This document shows positions 1-9,500 of a DNA stretch of 59,911 bases, in pieces (position 1 is the first letter of the stretch; the number at the start of each line of letters is the position of its first letter). The notes under the pieces are model-generated. The model was not told the origin of the DNA. It worked only from the letters and a program-made list of their open reading frames with translations, and ran no database searches. The stretch covers positions 753,163 through 813,073 of the forward strand of contig CAJNDS010001313.1 in NCBI GenBank assembly GCA_905221605.1, read 5' to 3'. Made by a program: the position numbers and the translations under genes. This DNA comes from Symbiodinium natans. Its lineage: Eukaryota; Sar; Dinophyceae; Suessiales; Symbiodiniaceae.

Positions 1-68
1 TAGGGTTTAGGGTTTAGGGTTTAGGGTTTAGGGTTTAGGGTTTAGGGTTTAGGGTTTAGGGTTTAGGG
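1..68 (+). repeat. TTTAGGG telomere-like array
   Basis: Nine to ten near-perfect TTTAGGG units. On the + strand at a left chromosome end one would expect the C-rich strand (CCCTAAA), so this orientation argues for an interstitial array rather than a true chromosome terminus. Confidence 0.95.
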
Positions 69-312
69 CTCGGCAAGCTTGGGCCCTGTTTCAGCCCTTC
101 AACCGAAAACCCAAACCGGAAGCCGCCGGATGAAAAGGGGCCAAAGAACCCACAAACAGGCCTAGTGGCACAAGAGGCCTCAATGTGTCCCTATGGTCTA
201 TAGACAGCGTTTAGGGGTTGAGAGGCCGGGTGGTGCTCGGTCTATAAATGGTCTTTCGTGGGTCACCCTAGGCCCTCAACCAAAAAAAACCTAGACCCTA
301 GACTACCCGAAG

Positions 313-403
313 CCCTAAGCCTTAAACCCTAAACCCTAAACTCAAAACCCTAAAACCCTAAAACCCTAAACCCCAAACCCTAAACCCTAAAGCCTCAACC
401 CTC
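313..403 (-). repeat. Degenerate CCCTAAA array
   Basis: About a dozen CCCTAAA units with single-base variants (CCCCAAA, CCCTAAAA). It lies directly upstream of the exon-like segment at 423, which is the usual position of C-rich arrays in this window. Confidence 0.9.
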
Positions 404-422
404 CTATCCAAGCTTCACCCAG

Positions 423-476
423 GAGAAGGCCCATGACATCGTCAAGGCCCAGGCGCTTCAAGGCGAGCTGTGCCAG
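423..476 (+). CDS. Internal exon candidate, unknown protein
   Basis: Open frame reading EKAHDIVKAQALQGELCQ after the acceptor-like ACCCAG. It is bounded upstream by CCCTAAA repeats and downstream by a TTTAAGG/TTTAGGG-type tract. The downstream junction (CAGGGAAGTG) would need a GA or other non-GT donor. The composition (charged and helical, low stop density) looks coding. No family recognised. Confidence 0.4.
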
Positions 477-514
477 GGAAGTGGCGGTTTAAGGTTTTTT
501 TGCGCATTTAGGGC

Positions 515-615
515 CCCTAAACCCTAAATCCCGAAACCCGAAACACCAAACCCGAAACCCTAAACCCTAAACCCGAAACCCTAAACCCTAAACCCTAAAC
601 CTAATTAAGCCTAAA
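515..615 (-). repeat. Degenerate CCCTAAA/CCCGAAA array
   Basis: CCCTAAA units mixed with CCCGAAA and AACCTAATT variants. No gene seen between this array and the element at 741. Confidence 0.85.
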
Positions 616-740
616 CCCTAAAGCCTAACCCTCCCCGGATGCCCAAGAGCCCTGAGTCTCGTGCATCACCTTAAACATGAAAAGCCCCTTCTTTGCTCAT
701 ACAGTTCTTAAGGGAGGGTGGTTCAAGGGTGGTAGGTAAC

Positions 741-885
741 ATAGGGGTCGGAATAAGCACTAACATTCCCGTATGGACCCTTTGTAACTATACTACAATA
801 ACCCTTAAACCCTGTTCTAATGGTTCAGGCCCCTATAGTAGCCCTAAACCCTAAACCCTATTCTAATTATTCAGGCCCCTAAATT
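741..885 (+). mobile_element. Family A inverted-repeat element, copy 1 plus partial end
   Basis: A roughly 100-base element starts ATAGGGGTCGGAATAA and ends TTCAGGCCCCTATAGTA, so the two ends are imperfect inverted repeats (ATAGGGG...CCCCTAT). A second copy of the right end (TTATTCAGGCCCC) follows at about 858-885. Related copies lie near 4288, 11781, 24327 (reverse), 32298 and 34619 (reverse). Too short to code; a MITE-like or introner-like element. Confidence 0.75.
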
Positions 886-960
886 AGGTACCTAGGAAGC
901 CTTAGGGAAGCTTTGGCTTAGGTCATCTTTGCCTGACGCGGCCGGGGGGCGCAAGGCCTA

Positions 961-1036
961 CACCCGTAACCCTAAACCCCAAACCCTTAACCCTAAACCT
1001 GCAACCCTAAACCCTTAACCCTAAACCCCAAACCCT
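961..1036 (-). repeat. Degenerate CCCTAAA array
   Basis: CCCTAAA units with CCCTTAA and CCCCAAA variants, directly upstream of the small exon at 1046. Confidence 0.85.
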
Positions 1037-1045
1037 ACGGCGAAG

Positions 1046-1093
1046 TCATGGGACCACGCCCAACTTAAAGAACTGGCTACCGATGGCATTCAG
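1046..1093 (+). CDS. Small internal exon candidate
   Basis: Sixteen open codons reading SWDHAQLKELATDGIQ. The acceptor-like CGAAG follows a CCCTAAA array; downstream CAG is followed by a GGTTTAAAG tract. Product unknown. The next about 145 bases show no convincing exon. Confidence 0.35.
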
Positions 1094-1242
1094 GGTCGCG
1101 CTTACGGTTTAAAGTTGAGGGACGAAGTTGCAGGCAAGAACTCCAGCACTTGTCTCCTGAAGACCAATACACAACAATAGGGCCTTGTGAACGCTCTAAT
1201 GCTGCTCCCTTAAGTTTGGCCACTACTGCGTGCTGAGCCTAG

Positions 1243-1320
1243 CCCAAGATGAGTTCTCCGACCCAAGCAACAGGCTCGGACGCGAGGAATCGCGCAGACG
1301 CGTCACCGCTGCCGGGGCAG
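1243..1320 (+). CDS. Internal exon candidate, charged protein segment
   Basis: The + frame reads DEFSDPSNRLGREESRRRV and ends at CAG followed by GCGCCGG (a GC-type donor). The reverse strand is also open here, so strand choice rests on the GC donor and on agreement with the rest of the window. From 1321 to 1690 nothing certain is seen. Confidence 0.3.
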
Positions 1321-1694
1321 GCGCCGGGGGAGTGGAGGGGGCCGTAGGATTCGGGAAGCTGGTCCAAAGCGGAGGACGCGCCTACGGAAGCTTTCGGAAG
1401 TTGAGGGGACTTAATCTCAAGCAGTGCCACTTAAAGGGATCAAAGGGAGGAGGAGAACCTCGAATACAAGCAGATATGCAGCTTCAAGCGACTCAACCCT
1501 AAACCTACCCAAAATGGCGCCTGATTCTGGAGTTGCTTCTTCTTGCCTTGTAAGGGGTTTCGGGAACCTGACAGGCTTCCACGTGCACCCTTTTGTCTCC
1601 TACGGCCTGCGGTCCCTGTCCTTCTTTAAAGGGTTCTGAAGTATGGCCCCTTGGGTTTTTTACAGGGTATGTAAGGGATATAGTTCGAGGTCAA

Positions 1695-1770
1695 ACCCTA
1701 AGCCCTAAACCCCAAACCCTAAACCCTAAACCCTAAACCCTAAACCCTAAACCCTAAACCCTAAACCCCA
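1695..1770 (-). repeat. CCCTAAA array
   Basis: About ten CCCTAAA units immediately before the exon-like segment at 1777. Confidence 0.95.
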
Positions 1771-1776
1771 ACTCAG

Positions 1777-1857
1777 TGAGGAGGATGGGTCTGCCAAGCT
1801 GCCCCGCTCCTAGAGATTCCGTTCCATGCAACAGCGCAAGGGACTGGAAAATCGGGA
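1777..1857 (+). CDS. Exon candidate between telomere-like arrays
   Basis: A unique segment of about 80 bases lies exactly between a CCCTAAA array (after CCAACTCAG) and a TTTAGGG array (before it, CGGGAG). One frame is open throughout (for example MGLPSCPAPRDSVPCNS). It follows the CCCTAAA-exon-TTTAGGG pattern of the well-supported exons elsewhere. Product unknown. Confidence 0.35.
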
Positions 1858-1935
1858 GGGTTTAGGGTTTAGGGTTTAGGGTTTAGGGTTTAGGGTTTAG
1901 GGTTTAGGGTTTAGGGTTTAGGGTTTAGGGTTTAG
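1858..1935 (+). repeat. TTTAGGG array
   Basis: About eleven TTTAGGG units starting directly after the presumed exon end, opposite in orientation to the array at 1695. Confidence 0.95.
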
Positions 1936-2773
1936 GAAAGTGGCCCAGAGGGCTTCATTTGTAGAACTATGAATGGAGTTCGGCACCCGAAAAAACCCTA
2001 TTTCGTATGGTTTTGGGGCACTCCCCTAATTTCATAGGAGTACTACAAAAGGACCCCCCCTGAGTGGGTTTTGGAGGCACTGAGGCTTCAGGGTTCAGGT
2101 ACGCCCGAAGGTTGGGACCATGGGGCCCTTAGTATGGTCCATTACCCTTGTTCAACGGGACTTCAAGGGATCCGAAGTAATGTATAGTGTATATAAGGGT
2201 GAGAAGAAAAAGGGGACCCAAATTAAGGGCCCATACGTCGGATCCCTATATGTGTACCTTATTTTGTCCCTATACAGCGACGTAGCCCCTAGATTACAAC
2301 GCCCTCCTTTAGTCCCTTGAGTGTGTGGGTTGGTTCTTGGGCTTTCGGTTGTTCAGCGGGTTGGCTTTGGAGTTTACGGTTTGGGGTTTAGCGTTCAGGG
2401 ATTGGCATTCGCGCTGTTAAAGCAGAAGAGGGGCGTTTTTTGAAGCAAAACCTCCTTCTTTTAGGCCTCTTTCGTTTGGTTTTTGGAGGGCTTTCGGGCA
2501 GAAGATGGCCCAACCGGTGCGTTGTTTGGTGCTTTTTCTCTTTTGGGGGGGTGGGCCTTCTAAAGGGATTGTACGTTCTCTAGGGTAAGTACCGGGGGAC
2601 GAGATACCCCCAAATTCTAACCGGATCGAAGAGACAGAGAGCCACGACACCTCCACCCGGGACCTTCACACATCGTGAGGGTGTGGAGACTGTAGGTTTG
2701 GTCCCTGACCCCCAAACCCCTAAAACTAAGCTCTCCCTCGTCCCAAACCCTAAACTCTAAACCCTCGTCCCAG
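1936..2773. other. No gene seen
   Basis: Mixed G-rich and degenerate telomere-like sequence with short chance frames only. No splice-framed coding segment could be supported. Confidence 0.5.
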
Positions 2774-2813
2774 GACGCTACACCTGGTGAACATTGGGCG
2801 CTACAGCACCCAG
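2774..2813 (+). CDS. Small exon candidate
   Basis: Thirteen codons, DATPGEHWALQHP, after GTCCCAG and degenerate CCCTAAA sequence; downstream GCACGATGAGGGTTAAGG would be a GC donor. Too short for a family call. Confidence 0.3.
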
Positions 2814-3235
2814 GCACGATGAGGGTTAAGGATGTAGGAGGGTTTAGGGTTTGGGGTATTGCCCTGAAACCCATAAAGCCGAAGCTCTAAAGCCCCAAAA
2901 GAAAGCCTTCTCGACCCCTTTAAGATGCCAAACCCCTGAACCATGAAGTCTAAACCTAAATCTACAGGGAGACTTTCTGCTTTTTTCTGGAATTCTGGAG
3001 GGTTGGGTTGAGGGCGGCGGGACAGGATTTGGGGCTCACGGTGCGTGGCCTTTGTGTGGTTTAGGGGATCTGTCGGGTTTAGGGGAACTTGCGAGGCCTT
3101 GGGAGGCTCGGGTTCAGGGTAATTGTGGTGGGGGGGTTACCCGGGCTCACAGCTTGCGGGCCTAGGTATTGCAACGCTGACGCAGTTTCGACAGAGCTAG
3201 ACCTTCTCAAGTGAGCCTACACCCTAAACCTAAAT

Positions 3236-3341
3236 GGGGGTTTCCGAAATTAGGGGTACCCCTTCTATACCCCAAATAGAATGTAATCCTGAATCCTGTT
3301 GAAGGAACCCCCAAAAGGGGTACCCCTATTTTCGGAAACCC
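3236..3341 (+). mobile_element. Family C inverted-repeat element, copy 1
   Basis: Begins GTTTCCGAAATTAGGGGTAC and ends with its near-perfect complement (GGGGTACCCCTATTTTCGGAAAC), giving terminal inverted repeats of about 25 bases around a 55-base core. Related ends occur near 21961, 22854, 32090, 48640 and 56950. Confidence 0.8.
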
Positions 3342-3654
3342 GCGAATCCTAAACGGCTACTTCTCATGCGGACATGGCCTGCGGCCGCCCTGGCCTTTGC
3401 CAGCACAAGCTTTGTCGCCCAAGCCCAGAATTCTTCAGACCTTGTTTCTCAGGGATTCTTCGGAATAGTTTTTGGGCACTGCAATTCCTAAGAAACAGCT
3501 AAAATTATAATTTGTTGCTAGGGTTCCAAGTTCAGTATAGGTTTCCTGTCTCCATTTGCCAAAGCCGCCTTGTGAAGCGGGAATCGAGGTGGATTGCAGC
3601 AGACCACACCCATCGCCAAGCATATCAGCTTTTGAAGTGGTGGGTACCAACCAA

Positions 3655-4789
3655 GACAGCTGGCTGGCCGTCTCTGCCTTGATCGCCTTGATCGTCCTTT
3701 CTGTCCGTCCAATAGCATACTATGAAGGAGTCAGCTCCTTCGCTCTTGTGCTGGTGTATGTTGCCAGCAGCACCCTGACTAGAATATGGGTAAAGAAGGT
3801 CCCTAGCCTGGGCCTCCCGCATCCCGACTCCTTGGCCGCAGCTCACATGATTGAAACTTGTATTGTCACGCTTTTCTTTCAGAGGCCCGAGCTGGATCAG
3901 GCCGGACCAGTCTTCTCGGTTGCTGCCCTGAATGGGGCCTCCATGTTGACGAGCAACGGATCGGTCCCTTTGTTCACCTGGTCCTTGGAGCTCAGCCTCA
4001 GAAAGCGCACCTGTAGCTGCTGTACGGCCTTGGCTCTGCTACTCGTGTGCAATGGAAGCCCTCTGTGCGTCCGTGGGCCGCCAGCCTTTTCATTCTTGGC
4101 TTTGGTTCTGGCCAGGGGAGCAGCCGTATCGCGTGCCCTAGCAAGTGTTTGCCAAGATGGCTTGCTCACATGTGCCTCTCCGATGAGCCTTGTCTTTTGG
4201 AACTGCATGTGGGGTTTCTGGAGCGAGGGAGGGGAAGCCTTGCGCCACATTGGAAGGAGCACTTTCAATCTTGGCAGCCATGTGTACTATAGAGGTCGGA
4301 GTAATTGCTCATAATATTCCCTTAGGGTCCCTTTAGAGTTAGACTATAATAACCCCCAAAACCCTATTCTAATTATTCAGGCCCCTATATTACGAATATC
4401 TCTGGAGGGTATGCGGTCAAGAAGCTCGGCGCAGCATTGCAGCAAAACGTCCTTGCCAACTTCACGGTGCTGCTCATGGTCGCGCACTCAGGGGCCTGGC
4501 CTCACGAAGAAGTGACTCTGCTCCAGATACTGGGTATCCTACTGCTGCTTGGAGGTTCATGGGCACTTATAAAACCCCAATTATAGCTGTACTACTTAGC
4601 TGTACCTATAACCTACTTAGGGGACTGAGGGGGCTTATAAGTACAGATATCATTGGGGTTATACGTACCCTGAACCCTCCAAGCGGCATGCGGCACATTC
4701 TTGCAGAAGCTCAGAGGCGATCGAATCAAGAGAAGCTGTCCAAGCTCGGCAACGAGCGAAGCCGAATCTCTCAACCCCAGCAGCAAGGG
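3655..4789 (+). CDS. Drug/metabolite-transporter family protein (triose-phosphate or nucleotide-sugar translocator-like), partial
   Basis: Three coding blocks: about 3655-4280, 4408-4554 and 4707-4789. The first has hydrophobic helices with the family-like stretches VSSFALVLVYVASS, PHPDSLAAAHM, LNGASMLTSNGSVPLF and RALASVCQDGLL. The second reads GYAVKKLGAALQQNVLANF then a Leu-rich helix, typical of the C-terminal half of these ten-helix carriers. The third is a polar tail (EAQRRSNQEKLSKLG). Blocks two and three join in phase (GGA G|AA) across a GT-AG intron of 152 bases. Such carriers exchange phosphorylated sugars or nucleotide sugars across organelle membranes. The N-terminal helix and roughly 30 residues before block two are missing or in unseen exons, so a damaged copy is possible. 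Block one is unusually long for this window and no intron could be found in it. Confidence 0.65.
4288..4391 (+). mobile_element. Family A element, copy 2, inside transporter intron
   Basis: Starts TATAGAGGTCGGAGTAAT and ends TTATTCAGGCCCCTATATTA; inverted ends as in copy 1. It occupies most of the intron between coding blocks one and two of the transporter, ending 17 bases before the next exon. Confidence 0.75.
4551..4680 (+). mobile_element. Family G inverted-repeat element filling a transporter intron
   Basis: Ends are inverted repeats: GGAGGTTCATGGGCAC on the left, GTACCCTGAACCCTCC on the right, continued inside by ATAAAACCCCAATTATA versus TATCATTGGGGTTATA. The intron runs 4555-4706, so its 5' splice site lies inside the left inverted repeat and only 26 bases separate the right end from the next exon. 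A diverged copy is at 20404-20509. Confidence 0.75.
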
Positions 4790-4805
4790 TTAGCCAGGGT
4801 GGCCC

Positions 4806-4922
4806 TTGGGATAGATTATGCTGTCCCTTATTGGGTTTAAGAGGATCCTATTTCGGAATCTTTTTGGGATAGATTATGCTGTCCCTTATTGGGTTTAAGA
4901 GGATCCTATTTCGGAATCTTTT
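4806..4922 (+). repeat. 58-base tandem duplication
   Basis: Two nearly identical units beginning TTGGGATAGATTATGCTG and ending TATTTCGGAATCTTTTTG. From here to 5270 only C-tracts, A+T-rich sequence and weak frames are seen. Confidence 0.85.
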
Positions 4923-5276
4923 TGAGAGGGTTCTAAGGGCCGTCCTCCCGCGAAGGGCGGGATGCAAGATGTCGGATCCCCCCTCCCCCCCCCTTCCCTC
5001 CGTGCACCCCGGCCGTTGCCTTTGTGCTTTATGGCCCGGCCTTGTACTCTCTCGCAAGCAGTAGGTTTTCTGTCGTTTTGCGCTGCCCTCAGAAGTAGGC
5101 ATGGCGTACAGACCCCCCCCCCCGGGTGTTCCGGAGCGCAGGAAGCACGCAGGACCTTGGACTTCCAAACAACAAGTGGGGGCTGCTGATTTAAGTTCAA
5201 GCCCTTTTGATACCCCCTGCACATATATACTTTTTTTATGTATTTATTCATATATTATCCTTTATTATCCAGGGGC

Positions 5277-5402
5277 ATGCCTTGTGAGAGGTACGCTTTA
5301 CCTTCGAAACCTACCAAGAAATGCACCGGTGCGCATCCCAGCATGCCTCAATCCTCAAGCCGGCTTCTTGTTGAGGAGGAGGTGGCATCCGCCTTGGGCC
5401 AG
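5277..5402 (+). CDS. Exon candidate with possible start ATG
   Basis: Forty-two codons from ATG 5277 (MPCERYALPSKPTKKC...) to LVEEEVASALGQ, followed by CAG|GTGCCTG, a canonical donor. An acceptor-like ATCCAG precedes the ATG, so it may instead be an internal exon. It lies upstream of the methyltransferase, but its phase does not match the exon candidate at 5515, so linkage is not shown. Confidence 0.4.
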
Positions 5403-5514
5403 GTGCCTGCAGCTGCCAAGCTGTTTTAGCACTTCCCGGCTTCGGCTTTTCAGGGTTGTAAAGAGTTTGGCGAGAAGGGTGGCGCCCGAAATGTGTCCTG
5501 GTGACAAGAATAAG

Positions 5515-5639
5515 GAGAAGTTGAGATCTTCATGCAAGATGCGCCCGAAGCTCCAAACCCTGAGTCATGGCAGCCATTTGGCCACGACAGCCGCGAGATG
5601 CACCCCGCCACAAAAGCAGACTCATCCGGGCACCCCCAG
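5515..5639 (+). CDS. Exon candidate upstream of methyltransferase
   Basis: Open frame EVEIFMQDAPEAPNPESW followed by QPFGHDSREMHPATKAD, ending CCCCAG|GCAAG (GC donor). Acidic and coding-like. Could be an N-terminal exon of the methyltransferase, but its end phase does not fit the exon at 5910 directly; an intervening exon would be needed. Confidence 0.4.
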
Positions 5640-5909
5640 GCAAGATTCACAAGCCATGAAGGTGCTGTAGTTCAGCAGGCATGGGTAATGCCCGCAATGG
5701 GTTTGTTCCAAGCGTTGGCACCTTGGACTGAGAGCCTAATTCTTTTCAACGATAGGCAGCCGAAAACAAGAGACTCTAGCAGAGAACACTGCCTAACACG
5801 ATCCACTTCGGGGAGTTGGAGGCAAACTAAGTGGAAATGTGCATCTGCCATGGCACGGCTTCAAGAATGCTGCGATGGCTTAGTCCCCTTGTGGCAGCTT
5901 CCTTCGCAG

Positions 5910-6550
5910 GCCATTGCGGGGAAGGGCCGCGGCCACCGGTTGCCGAGACCCTGGTACGGGAGCTCTTTCGCGGAATCGATCCCATGTTGGAGCCCGTTCC
6001 AGATTTCAAGGCCAGCAAGTAGCCATGAAGCTTCTTCGAACCCCCTACATAATCGTAGAAGGTTACCCTCCAATCCTTTCAGTTCGCGTAGGAAACTGGA
6101 CAAGTAGGAGGAGCGCATCTACCCCGAGATTACTGGCGTGACGGACGGAGACATCGACATGGTCCTGATGTCCGCAGCCCAACCCGTGACCTTCTGGTTG
6201 GAGCTGGGCTCATTGGAGGCAGAGACCGAGGGTGTCTACCCTTCGCAGGCTTAAGGCTTGAGGTAAGCCCTAAGCCCGAAATAAGACCCGAAACCTTTGC
6301 TTGGCCTCATTCACCGTGGCATTTTGGCTTGTCACCCTTTGCCCCAGTAAGCAGGGTGGGTGGGTTGTTCTAAACGATTTGACGGGCCCCCTCGTATAGC
6401 CAAGTCATATTTTGGGGGGCCCGCAAACCTTCTGCTCATGGCAGTTGCAGCCCCACACATGGGATTCTAAACTCTAAACCTTAAGCCTAAACCCCCTAAA
6501 CCCAAACCCTAAACCATGGCCCCTCCACTCTCAGCTAGGGGTTCCTGCGG

Positions 6551-6586
<36 letters not shown>

Positions 6587-9500
6587 CCCATTAAACTGTG
6601 AGCTTGTCCGTCTCCTTATGCTGCTTGTATTTTTCCTCTTTAAAATCCCCAGGGAGTTGAGGCCATAAGTCCTCATGTTGTTGTGGCTTGAGGCCCTAGC
6701 TGCGGGTGCATTTGTTGGTTCGTTTGGTCCACAGCGGGAGCCATAGCTTGGATAAATCCTCATGCGGGGAAGTGATGAAGGGTCACTAAGGGCCTTCCAC
6801 TCCGCTCTCCCCCAAACCCCAACCCTGATCCCCTTAAACCCCGATGAACCCGGATGGACCCGACACCCTCAACCGTATGCCCCAAACCAAAGGAACACCA
6901 AGAGACCCCAGGCCATGAACTCCCCCACATGGAGGATCCAGCACTTAGGAAAGTCGTGATCAAGTGGGTTGTTAAGCAAGCCCGATGAGGGTCCCTTGTC
7001 AGGTGTTCACTCTACTTGCTACCTTCTGAAACCCTAAACCCCAAACCCCAAACCCCAAACCCTAAACCCTAAACCCTACTTACCAAGTCCAAGCAAGGGC
7101 GGATCTGCCATCGTCACCGCGCGGCGCGTGGCTGCGCATGGCTTGAACGTGTCGGTCATAGCAGCCGACACGCTCTTCGTCATTTTCTTGGGGTTTGAGG
7201 GGGGGGTTTAGGGTTTAGGTTTTAGGGTTTAGGGTTTAGGGTTTAGGGTTCAGGACACGCTCTTCTAGTATTTGCCTAAGAGCCCCCAGAAAACAAAAAA
7301 CTAAAATCCCCATATCGCCCTTGTAGGGACGATTGTGATTTTTGGGGTTCTTAATCAATTAGTAGTCTTCGTCACCCCCCTCGGGGTTTTCGGGGTAAAG
7401 TTTAGGGTTCTGGGTTTACTACAGTTGCCTTGAGAACTCTGTATTTACACTTTTGTTAATAAAACCAAAGGGCTACTTCAAGCACTTTTTTCTGGTTCTC
7501 AGGGACCTCAACTCTAAACCCGAAACTCCAAACCCTACCCTAAACCCTAAAATCCTGTCTACAAGGGTTTTGGGTTCTGGGCATGTGTTGTTTCGGCTTA
7601 GCTCGAAGACGAGGTTCTTGGCCGACGTGAACTTCCTCTGGACACGGCCAGAGAGTGCGCCTTATTTGCGTTTTTGAAAGCTTCTGCGGTTTGGGGTTCA
7701 GGCTTTAGGACTTAGGGTCTTCGGTTTTAGGGCAAAGCTTCCGGGCTCAGGATTTTGGGTGTCAACCCTGACATAGCCTCAGAACACTGTGAGAGGGCGG
7801 GGATTAGTGTATGCCAAGTGAGATGTTACGTAGGGTGCAACGAAGGGGGGGGGGGCTTGAAAAAAGGAATGCCCGGATGGGTTGAGTCTAGAGTTCAACC
7901 CTTAAACGCAAGCCACTGAACTTTGAGCCCTTTAAGTGCGCGATTGAAGGCTCAGAGGGATACATTTCAGTCGGGTTTCCTATAGCCCAATGAAGGGTAC
8001 ATGAGTTTAGGGTTTAGGGTTTAGGGTTTAGGGTTTTGGGTTTAGGGTTTAAGGGCTTTGGGAGCTGCACGTGCCTCATGATGTTGGGTTCCGAGCCTCT
8101 TGTTCGGCGTCGAGGGCTGTAGCATGAAAAGCCCTATGCTCTTGATTCATGGGCCCAAGCCTACTAATCGTCCCCGTGACAGAGGCCTTCCATGGGCTAC
8201 CCCGTTCATAAGTTACAAAACCTACCCACTTTCAACTAGGTCGCACTTCCCCCCCTCACCCCTCACCCTAAACCCTAGCCCTAAACCCTAAACCCTCAAC
8301 TCTGAGATGATGGTCAGGAGAAGCAGAAGTTCATACGCAGAGACGGAAGCGTGTTCCTCTACGACCGCTTCCGGGCGAACATCCGAAGCGCCGATCTGCA
8401 CAGGTGGGTGGCATCCAATTAGGGTTTAGGGTTTAGGGTTTAGGGTTTCGGGTTTAGGGTTTAGGGTTTAGGGGGTCTGGCCAGCCCTAAAGCCTAGGCG
8501 CTTGGGATGCTTTGGTATATTTCCCTTCTTGGGATTTAGGAGGATCAGGTCTAGGAATCATTTTTCCGAAGGATTTAGGGTTTAGGGTTTAGGGTTTAGG
8601 GTTTCGGGTTTAGGGTTTAGGGGTTCAGGGCCGACCTAGAAGCCTAAACCCTCACGGCCCTCAGGGGCACCGCCAAAGCAAGATCACCGTCTTTTGACCC
8701 CCTGAACCCTAAACCCTAAACCCTAAACCCTAAACCTCAAGTTTCAGGGCTCAGCGTTTAGCCCGCGCAAAGAAGGAGTCTTTTCTGCCCAAGGCTACTT
8801 CGCAGGAACCCCCCTGAACCCCGACGCATGGGCCTCCTTGGCTACTTGGGCATCCCAAAACTGTAGAGGCCGCAGCCCTGAACCCAACACTTAACCCTAA
8901 ACCCTAAGCCGCAAACCCTAAACCCTAAACCTCAAACCCTCAAACCCTCCTAAACCCTAAACCCTAAACCCTAGACCCTAAACCCTAAACCCTAAACCCT
9001 AAACCCTAAACCCTAAACCCTAAACCCTAAACCCTAAACAAACCACCCTGAGAGGTGCGTGCTGCCCATGCTGGCCACGTCGGTGTCGGCGCTGAAGCTC
9101 GTTGCCACCCTGGCCCGTCAGCAGGTTCTCCCGCTGCCGCAGGTCATCTACCTGGATTCCGGCCACCATGAGGGGGAGGCGTTTTAGGGTTTAGGGTTTA
9201 GGGTTTAGGGTTTAGGGTTTAGGGTTTGGGGCAGCCCAAGCCCCCAATTTTCCGGAGCCGAAGCCTCAGGCCCGAAGAAAGGCGGGGCCTACAAAACCGG
9301 GCTTAGGGTGCGGGGTGATCCTTTGGGCTTGCGCTTCCGGCGTTGGGATGTTCCCTCTTCTTGCGTGTATTGTTTCAAGGGTTTTTCGGGTTACGCATAG
9401 GGGTTTAGAGTTGAGGGTTGGAAGAAGCTTCAATGCTGCCTACCAAGGCTTCGGGTTTCAGGCTTACGGTGCGTTGCTCTTCGGGTTTGGGCTTTAGGGC

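Noticed and set aside
1-68. True chromosome end (terminal telomere)
   Set aside because: At a left end the + strand should read CCCTAAA; here it reads TTTAGGG. The window also contains dozens of similar interior arrays, so this is most likely interstitial.
3897-4268. Reverse-strand 123-codon gene
   Set aside because: Shadow of the transporter coding block on +.
6314-6330. Dinoflagellate spliced-leader relic (CCGTGGCATTTTGGCT resembles CCGTAGCCATTTTGGCT)
   Set aside because: Needs a gap and a substitution, lacks the CTCAAG end, and lies inside a methyltransferase intron; most likely chance.
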